A DNA stretch of 64,000 nt from Kitasatospora papulosa (GTDB lineage Bacteria > Actinomycetota > Actinomycetes > Streptomycetales > Streptomycetaceae), in assembly GCF_000717245.1 (NCBI RefSeq), contig NZ_JNYQ01000004.1, positions 992,001-1,056,000 on the forward strand, written 5' to 3'. Below the pieces are notes generated by a model, which saw only the letters and a program-made list of their open reading frames with translations, had not been told where the DNA came from and ran no database searches. A program made the position numbers and the translations under genes. This document shows positions 59,569 through 64,000 of this stretch, in pieces (positions within the stretch are counted from its first letter, which is position 1; each line of letters starts with the position of its first letter).

Positions 59569-60581
59569 ACCGCGCCCTCGCCCCCGGCGCGTGACGCGCC
59601 GAGCTTCGCGAAGCGCTCCCGCCACGGCAGCGGTTCGGGCTCGGCCTCGACCAGGTGTTTCCGTTGCTCCCAGCGTTCCCACGCCGCGCGGCGACGGCAG
59701 GGGCCGCACTCGGTCTCGTCGGAGAGCGGCCGGAAGACGTGTACGTCGTCCTCCGGGCCGGCCGCGGTGCAGGCGACCAGCTCCGCGACGCGGGGCGGAG
59801 CGGCGGCGGGCTCCGGAGAAGGCGCGACAGGGAGTTCCGGCGGCATCCTGTGCAGCAGCCTGAACCGCAGGAAGCCCACCGCCGACCGCACACCCCCGCC
59901 GGGCAGCTCCGTGGTCAGCGCACGCCGCAGCTCGCCCGCCGACACCCCGCGGAGCAGCCAGCGGCCCGCGAGCTCCGCCAGTCCGCGCGCCTCCTTCGCC
60001 CCGAGGTACAGCTCCCGCCGCACATGACGCAGCGACAGCAGGACACGCTCACCCTCGGCCGCTTCCGGACCGAGCGCGTCCTGGAGCCCGGCGTCCTGGA
60101 GCCCGGCTCCGCAGAGGATTTCCGGCCCGGCTTCGGAGGGTGGGTGGGGAGAGTTCTTCTCCCGTTCTTCCTCCACCGGTAGTTGACGACCGGCCACCCG
60201 GCCGACCGGTCCACCGACCGTCGGTTTCCGGGCACCCGGAGGCTCCTCGGTCCGGCCGTGGCGCAGCACGGAGGCCTCCTCCGGCGTGAGGGGGACGTTG
60301 GACAGCAGCTGCTCCGTCACCCAGCGCCCGCGCTCCCCCTGATCGCGCCACTCATGGACGTAACCGTGCGCGACCAGCTGTTCCTTGGACCTCTGGTAGG
60401 CCCGGCCGGTGATGCCGAGCTTGCGGGCGTGCTCGCTGAGCGGCCGCGCGGCCGCTTCCTCGGGGAGCCCCTGCACGGCGAGGAGCAGAATCTTCGCGTC
60501 GCTGGTGAGCCGCGGATGACGGACGACGTCGTGCGAAGCCTTCGTGTAGCGCCGGGAGGGCGCGATAGCATGCCGAAGCAT
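59556..60581 (-). CDS. winged-helix protein with C-terminal zinc-ribbon-like motif (paralogue 2)
   Basis: 341-residue relative of the gene at 19726-20721. N-terminal winged helix (RHPRLTSDAKILLLAVQGLPEEAAARPLSEHARKLGITGRAYQRSKEQLVAHGYVHEWRDQGERGRWVTEQ). A central repeat GLQDAGLQDA comes from a tandem 15-bp repeat near 60075-60110. The helical domain contains RGVSAGELRRALTTELPGGGVRSAVGFLRFRLLHRMPPELP, nearly aligned with its paralogue. The Cys pair CGPCRRR is a shorter ribbon (two Cys, not four). ATG 60581 follows AGGAGTCC. It overlaps the TetR gene by 13 bp at its stop. Role unknown. Confidence 0.82.
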   Translation of the reverse strand: MLRHAIAPSRRYTKASHDVVRHPRLTSDAKILLLAVQGLPEEAAARPLSEHARKLGITGRAYQRSKEQLVAHGYVHEWRDQGERGRWVTEQLLSNVPLTPEEASVLRHGRTEEPPGARKPTVGGPVGRVAGRQLPVEEEREKNSPHPPSEAGPEILCGAGLQDAGLQDALGPEAAEGERVLLSLRHVRRELYLGAKEARGLAELAGRWLLRGVSAGELRRALTTELPGGGVRSAVGFLRFRLLHRMPPELPVAPSPEPAAAPPRVAELVACTAAGPEDDVHVFRPLSDETECGPCRRRAAWERWEQRKHLVEAEPEPLPWRERFAKLGASRAGGEGAVHRA

Positions 60582-60753
60582 CTCGGTGGACTCCTGATCC
60601 ACTCGTGGGTGAAGGCCCTCGGCCGAGTGTTGGTAGCACTCCCGGGGGCCGCCCGCGCACTGCATATGCACGGAACGTGATGACGCGATTACGGTACCGC
60701 ACGCCGTGAGTACCGTTTCGCATATGCCCCGATGGCACCGATGACGGCCCGAC

Positions 60754-61167
60754 TCACCCCGCCAGCAGGGCCACCGCCACCTCGTGCAGCAGCTTCACCT
60801 CCACGAACGGCGCCTCCCTGGTGGGCCGCGAACGCCAGTCCAGGGGCCACGTCCTGCCCTCCAGCGCCGGGATCCCCACGAAGGCGTCGCAGCGGAGGTC
60901 CCGCCCTATCAGCCGCGCCCTGATCGGCCACCGGTACGCGGCGGCACTCTGCGGCGGCAGCAGGAAGTACGTACTCCTGTCACCGACCCCCGACCGCACG
61001 ATCGGGCCCGCTCGGAAATCGGTGAACTGCATCAGCTCGTAGGCCACTTCGTCGCCCGCGGACCCGATGACGCGTACGGCGTCGAAGTGGACGCCGACGT
61101 GCCGGAGCGCGTGTCCGCTCGCGGGAACCCAGCAGGGGGCGGGGCCCGGTGAACTCCTCTGATCCAT
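60754..61167 (-). CDS. hypothetical protein, Streptomyces-type
   Basis: 137-residue protein: PCWVPASGHALRHVGVHFDAVRVIGSAGDEVAYELMQFTDFRAGPIVRSGVGDRSTYFLLPPQSAAAYRWP and a C-terminal FVEVKLLHEVAVALLAG. Similar proteins are common in Streptomyces, often next to regulatory genes, with no assigned activity. ATG 61167 is the only good start in frame. No signal peptide or membrane segment. Confidence 0.7.
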   Translation of the reverse strand: MDQRSSPGPAPCWVPASGHALRHVGVHFDAVRVIGSAGDEVAYELMQFTDFRAGPIVRSGVGDRSTYFLLPPQSAAAYRWPIRARLIGRDLRCDAFVGIPALEGRTWPLDWRSRPTREAPFVEVKLLHEVAVALLAG

Positions 61168-61305
61168 GAGCCAAGCGTGCCGACGAACCGGCGACGTGAC
61201 CAGCGTCACAAGCCAACTGTGCACGGTTGTGTACTCAGGAGGTGGAGTTGTGCGCTCCGGTGGAGTCGGAAGTGGTGACGCGCGCCCCCGCACTTCCGGG
61301 CCGCC

Positions 61306-62145
61306 CTAGCTCATCTTCAGGAACTCGGTGATCTGCGGGGCGATCTTCCGCGGTGTCATGACGACGGCACCGTGGCCGAGTCCGGGCAGAACACGGTGGT
61401 CGGCCCGCGGCAGGATCTCCGTCACGGCATCGGCGGCACGCCGGAAGGCGGCCGGGCTCTTCCCGCCGGTCAGCACTCGGGTCGGCACGGTCACCCCCTG
61501 CCACTCCTCGGGGCGCAGCGGCTCGCCCCGCTGGGTGTCACCCATGACCGCGATGTCGTAGGGCAAGGTACGGGCCATGCCGGTGAGGTTCGCCCAGACC
61601 TTGGGCATGAGCTTCATGAAGAACACGGCGGCACCGGGCATGCCCTGCACCCTGGTCATGAAGTACCTGACCGCGTCGCCGTCCCGGCCGTCCGCGAGCA
61701 GCGCGTTCACCTGCTGCGCGAGATCCCCGGGCGGCCCGTCGTCACCGTCGGCGACCACGAACGGCGGCTCGTACAGCGCCAGACGGTCGACGTCCACTCC
61801 GGCGGCGGCCGCGCGCAGGGCGAGGACCGCTCCGGAGGACGAGCCGAACAGCGACGCCGAACCGCCGACGTGCGCGACCAGGGCGGCGATGTCCTCGATC
61901 TCCCGGTCGGGGGTGTAGGAGTCCGCGTCACCGCTGGCACCCCGTCCCCGCCGGTCGTAGTTGATCACGGTGAAGTCCTCCGCGAGGAGCGCGGCGAGCT
62001 TGGCGGTGTCGGAGCGGTCCGCCAGCGCCGAGGCCACCAGGATGACGGCCGGCCCTGTGCCGGACCGGTCGAACGCGATCTCCGTACCGTCGGCGGAGAC
62101 GACCAGGTCTCCGGTACCGGCCGACCGCTCTCGGGCTGATGCCAT
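61306..62145 (-). CDS. alpha/beta-fold hydrolase
   Basis: 279-residue hydrolase. VILVASALADRSD stands in place of the usual HG oxyanion motif; NYDRRGRGASGDADSY; nucleophile elbow GSSSG (Ser, unlike GHSMG of the other hydrolase); late His in GLGHGAVV, acid ALPRADHRVLPG. ATG 62145 follows GGAGAG. The variant nucleophile elbow GSSSG is typical of a Streptomyces subgroup. Divergent from the VOC gene. Confidence 0.9.
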   Translation of the reverse strand: MASARERSAGTGDLVVSADGTEIAFDRSGTGPAVILVASALADRSDTAKLAALLAEDFTVINYDRRGRGASGDADSYTPDREIEDIAALVAHVGGSASLFGSSSGAVLALRAAAAGVDVDRLALYEPPFVVADGDDGPPGDLAQQVNALLADGRDGDAVRYFMTRVQGMPGAAVFFMKLMPKVWANLTGMARTLPYDIAVMGDTQRGEPLRPEEWQGVTVPTRVLTGGKSPAAFRRAADAVTEILPRADHRVLPGLGHGAVVMTPRKIAPQITEFLKMS

Positions 62146-62337
62146 GTGTGTCTCTCCGTTGCGTGCAGGGCCAACTGGGGCCGTATCACTGGGTCGTGAG
62201 GTGCTGCTGATACGACCCTCGCAGAGCGCGGAACTCATCGGTGCCGCGGACGTCGGAGGGCGCACGAGGCCGGCCGCCCCGGAGGAATCCGTGCGATCCG
62301 GTGGCGTCCGCCCCGGATATCGGGGAGGCTCGCGCCC

Positions 62338-62718
62338 ATGGTCTCGGTGGTGCAGAACGTGGCGATCGACTGTGCGGATGCCTATGGGCTGGCCCGGTTC
62401 TGGAGCAGTGTGACCGGCAGCCCGCTGGATCCGGAGGCGGCGCCGGGCAGCCGGGAGACACAGGTGCTGCTGCCGGAGGGCCCGATGCTCTACTTCAACC
62501 AGGTACCCGAGGCCAAGACGGTCAAGAACCGTGTCCACCTGTGTCTGCGCCCGGAGACCTCACGCGACCCGGAGGTGGAGCGGCTGACCGGCCTCGGAGC
62601 CACGCTGGTCGACGATCTGCGGAATCCCGACGGCTCGGGCTGGGCCGTCCTCGCCGACCCCGAGGGCAACGAGTTCTGCGTCCTGCGCAGCGAGTCGGAC
62701 CGGGCGGCCACGAGCTAG
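62338..62718 (+). CDS. VOC-family (glyoxalase-like) protein
   Basis: 126-residue VOC-fold protein. VSVVQNVAIDCADAYGLARFWSSVTGSPLD, VHLCLRP, and the second strand GATLVDDLRNPDGSGWAVLADPEGNEFCVL. One metal ligand may be His in VHLCL and Glu in GNEFCV. Function (dioxygenase, isomerase or antibiotic-binding) cannot be told. ATG 62338 has a weak site. Divergent from the alpha/beta hydrolase, 192 bp. Confidence 0.88.
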   Translation: MVSVVQNVAIDCADAYGLARFWSSVTGSPLDPEAAPGSRETQVLLPEGPMLYFNQVPEAKTVKNRVHLCLRPETSRDPEVERLTGLGATLVDDLRNPDGSGWAVLADPEGNEFCVLRSESDRAATS

Positions 62719-62950
62719 GCGGTCTCCGGCGGGTCGGCTCCTGCGCCGAGCCGGACGGCTCCCGGTCCTTCGACATGGCCCTCGCCCTGTGTCCTCACCC
62801 GGCGCCCCATGACGTGACTCCCCCGGGACGGCCGAGCCCGTGGCCCCGCCGTCACGCGGCCACGGCGGCCGCGTCGACGGCCGGCGCGCGGAGCGTCCTG
62901 CGTGCGGTCCCGAGGCTCGTGCCGAAGGTGACCACCGTGGCGGGACACAT

Positions 62951-62964
62951 GGGGCGTACGCCCC
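62951..62964. promoter_or_regulatory. 14-bp perfect palindrome
   Basis: GGGGCGTACGCCCC, perfect symmetry, 147 bp before the kinase start. Function unknown. Confidence 0.4.
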
Positions 62965-63098
62965 GGACCTGGGGGTGGCGCTGGGTACACCCGGCCCGGG
63001 GGGAGGCCCCCGCGCTCGCACCGGCCGGCCGTCGGCGAACGACTTTCGTCGTCGGTGGCCGCGACCAACGGCCACAGCGCTACCGGGCCCGGGGGCCC

Positions 63099-63104
63099 TA
63101 CCGT
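63099..63104 (+). promoter_or_regulatory. -10 of the kinase gene (leaderless)
   Basis: TACCGT, six bases before GTG 63111; no Shine-Dalgarno. Confidence 0.4.
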
Positions 63105-63110
63105 GGCCGC

Positions 63111-64000
63111 GTGACTCGTGTGGAAACCATGACCTCTCCAGCACCTTCCGAGCAGAAGCGCACGGTGAGGCCGTTCCGGGCCGTGCCGGGGCGGGCTCTC
63201 CTCACCGCCCGCATGTGGCCGGCCGGGCGCGTCGTCGGCGAACCGCTGCTGAGCCTCTTCCTGGCCCTGCTGGCCGCGGGTACAGCGGTCGTGGACCACC
63301 AAGGCACCGCGGGGGCCGTCGGCATCGGGCTCGGCGTCGCGCTCCTGTCACCGCTGCGCCGGGTGCTGCCCGCGACGGTCCTGCTGGTGACCGCCGTCGG
63401 CTGCGCCGGGATCAGCGGCTTCACACCGCTCCTCGTCGTGGCGTCCTGGTCGGCGGGGCGCCGGATCGACGGGCTCGGCAGGGCGGCCGGCGTCTTCACC
63501 CTCGCCTACGGCGCGCTCCTGGGCCTGTCCGTCGTGTGGGAGCTGCCGCACTTCTCGCTGTCGCTCACCGCGTTCGCCGGACTGCTGCTGCTGATCCCGG
63601 TCGGGCTGCCCGGACTCGCCGGCCGCTACTGGTCGCAGCGCAGGACCCTGACCGAGACCCTCGACGAGTACAACGCCCAACTGCTGCGTGAGCGCGCGAT
63701 GATCGCCGGGCACGCCCGGATCCGGGAGCGCCAGCGCATCGCCCAGGACATGCACGACAGCCTGGGCCACCAGCTCGCCCTGATCGCGGTGCACACGGGG
63801 GCGCTGGAGGTGGACCGCGAACTGACGGGGGCCCAGCGCGAGGCCGTGGGTGTACTGCGCGAGGCGTCGGTGGCCGCGATGCACGAACTGCGGGACGTGG
63901 TGGGCGTGCTGAGGGACGGGGTCGCGGCCCCCGGCCCGGCCGGCGTCCGGGACACCGGCGCGTACGGCGAGGACCCCGGTACCCAGGCACGCGGGGTGGC
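63111..64000 (+). CDS. NarL-type sensor histidine kinase (5' part, cut by window end)
   Basis: The first 296 codons of a membrane sensor kinase, truncated at the window edge. N-terminal helices span about residues 40-180 (ARMWPAGRVVGEPLLSLFLALLAAGTAVV, AVGIGLGVALLSPLRRVLPATVLLVTAVGCAGISGFTPLLVVASW, AAGVFTLAYGALLGLSVVW, LTAFAGLLLLIPVGLPGLAG). A HisKA_3 dimerisation/phosphoacceptor domain follows: RERQRIAQDMHDSLGHQLALIAVHTGALEV with His in DMHDSLGH. Its ATPase and the partner response regulator must lie beyond 64000. GTG 63111 is preferred, possibly leaderless; ATG 63129 is an alternative. Upstream inverted repeats may be its target. Confidence 0.9.
   Translation, partial: MTRVETMTSPAPSEQKRTVRPFRAVPGRALLTARMWPAGRVVGEPLLSLFLALLAAGTAVVDHQGTAGAVGIGLGVALLSPLRRVLPATVLLVTAVGCAGISGFTPLLVVASWSAGRRIDGLGRAAGVFTLAYGALLGLSVVWELPHFSLSLTAFAGLLLLIPVGLPGLAGRYWSQRRTLTETLDEYNAQLLRERAMIAGHARIRERQRIAQDMHDSLGHQLALIAVHTGALEVDRELTGAQREAVGVLREASVAAMHELRDVVGVLRDGVAAPGPAGVRDTGAYGEDPGTQARGV

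Larger units (their letters stand above)
62719..63110. other. 392-bp spacer before the sensor kinase
   Basis: No gene seen. Contains the perfect palindrome GGGGCGTACGCCCC (62951-62964) and ACGAC-TTTC-GTCGT (63039-63052), a plausible response-regulator site 59 bp before the kinase gene. Long open frames here are shadows. Confidence 0.55.

Noticed and set aside
1..64000. tRNA, rRNA, insertion sequences, phage genes or CRISPR arrays
   Set aside because: Read for transposase and integrase motifs, short regularly spaced repeats and tRNA-like ends; none convincing.

Overview
The window reads as chromosomal DNA of a Streptomyces. The G+C content is very high (roughly 70%) with strong GC bias at third codon positions. 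There are many GTG and some TTG starts, many 4-bp ATGA/GTGA start-stop overlaps, a conservon (cvn) operon with a CYP157/CYP154 P450 pair, a DtxR-type iron regulator like DmdR1, and a site matching the DasR (dre) consensus. Gene order from the DtxR regulator through the SIS protein, PAS protein, pdxH, citrate synthase, the acyl-CoA operon and serC looks, from memory, like the S. coelicolor SCO4366-SCO4394 neighbourhood. I could not run an alignment to confirm that.

Layout. 0-12.6 kb: a substrate-binding lipoprotein with an apparent frameshift in a G7 run, a proline/glutamine-rich membrane protein, an NsdA-like TPR regulator divergent from a prim-pol-like protein, an ABC exporter pair, an alpha/beta hydrolase, the iron regulator, a DasR-box-controlled SIS enzyme and a PAS/GAF protein. 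12.6-13.05 kb: a short structured transcript carrying a full-length anti-16S Shine-Dalgarno sequence and two tiny overlapping ORFs, with no gene behind it. 13-16.6 kb: an SDR/TetR divergent pair, pdxH and citrate synthase. 16.6-20.7 kb: a lower-GC, accessory-looking stretch with two tandem paralogous two-helix membrane proteins, an XRE/DUF397 pair with its divergent small genes, a cluster of stem-loops and a winged-helix protein.

20.8-31.1 kb is one co-directional minus-strand operon of eight genes: a TIGR03084 protein, an AtuA-like protein, both subunits of a biotin-dependent acyl-CoA carboxylase, an acyl-CoA dehydrogenase, an acyl-CoA ligase, an enoyl-CoA hydratase and a TetR regulator. Together these are equivalents of most of the Pseudomonas acyclic terpene utilisation (Atu) set. 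A perfect 14-bp palindrome lies in its promoter region. A vapBC toxin-antitoxin pair follows behind a 28-bp perfect palindrome. 31.9-39.5 kb: a micro-protein with an internal repeat, a DinB protein, an EamA transporter divergent from a LysR regulator, a YdiJ-like FAD/Fe-S dehydrogenase and an LCP cell-wall ligase.

39.9-45.3 kb is a conservon: CvnA sensor-like ATPase, CvnB roadblock, CvnC DUF742, CvnD GTPase, a P450 without the ExxR motif, and a canonical P450. It is followed by serC, a Uma2-fold protein, a GAF/PP2C (SpoIIE) phosphatase, a GNAT, a PPOX-fold protein, an ABC permease/ATPase/TetR unit, secreted and phosphoesterase-like proteins, further TetR regulators (one with two operator-like repeats shared with an aldo/keto reductase), a second winged-helix paralogue, an alpha/beta hydrolase, a VOC protein and the 5' part of a NarL-type sensor kinase cut by the window end. 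No tRNA, rRNA, insertion sequence, prophage or CRISPR array was recognised.
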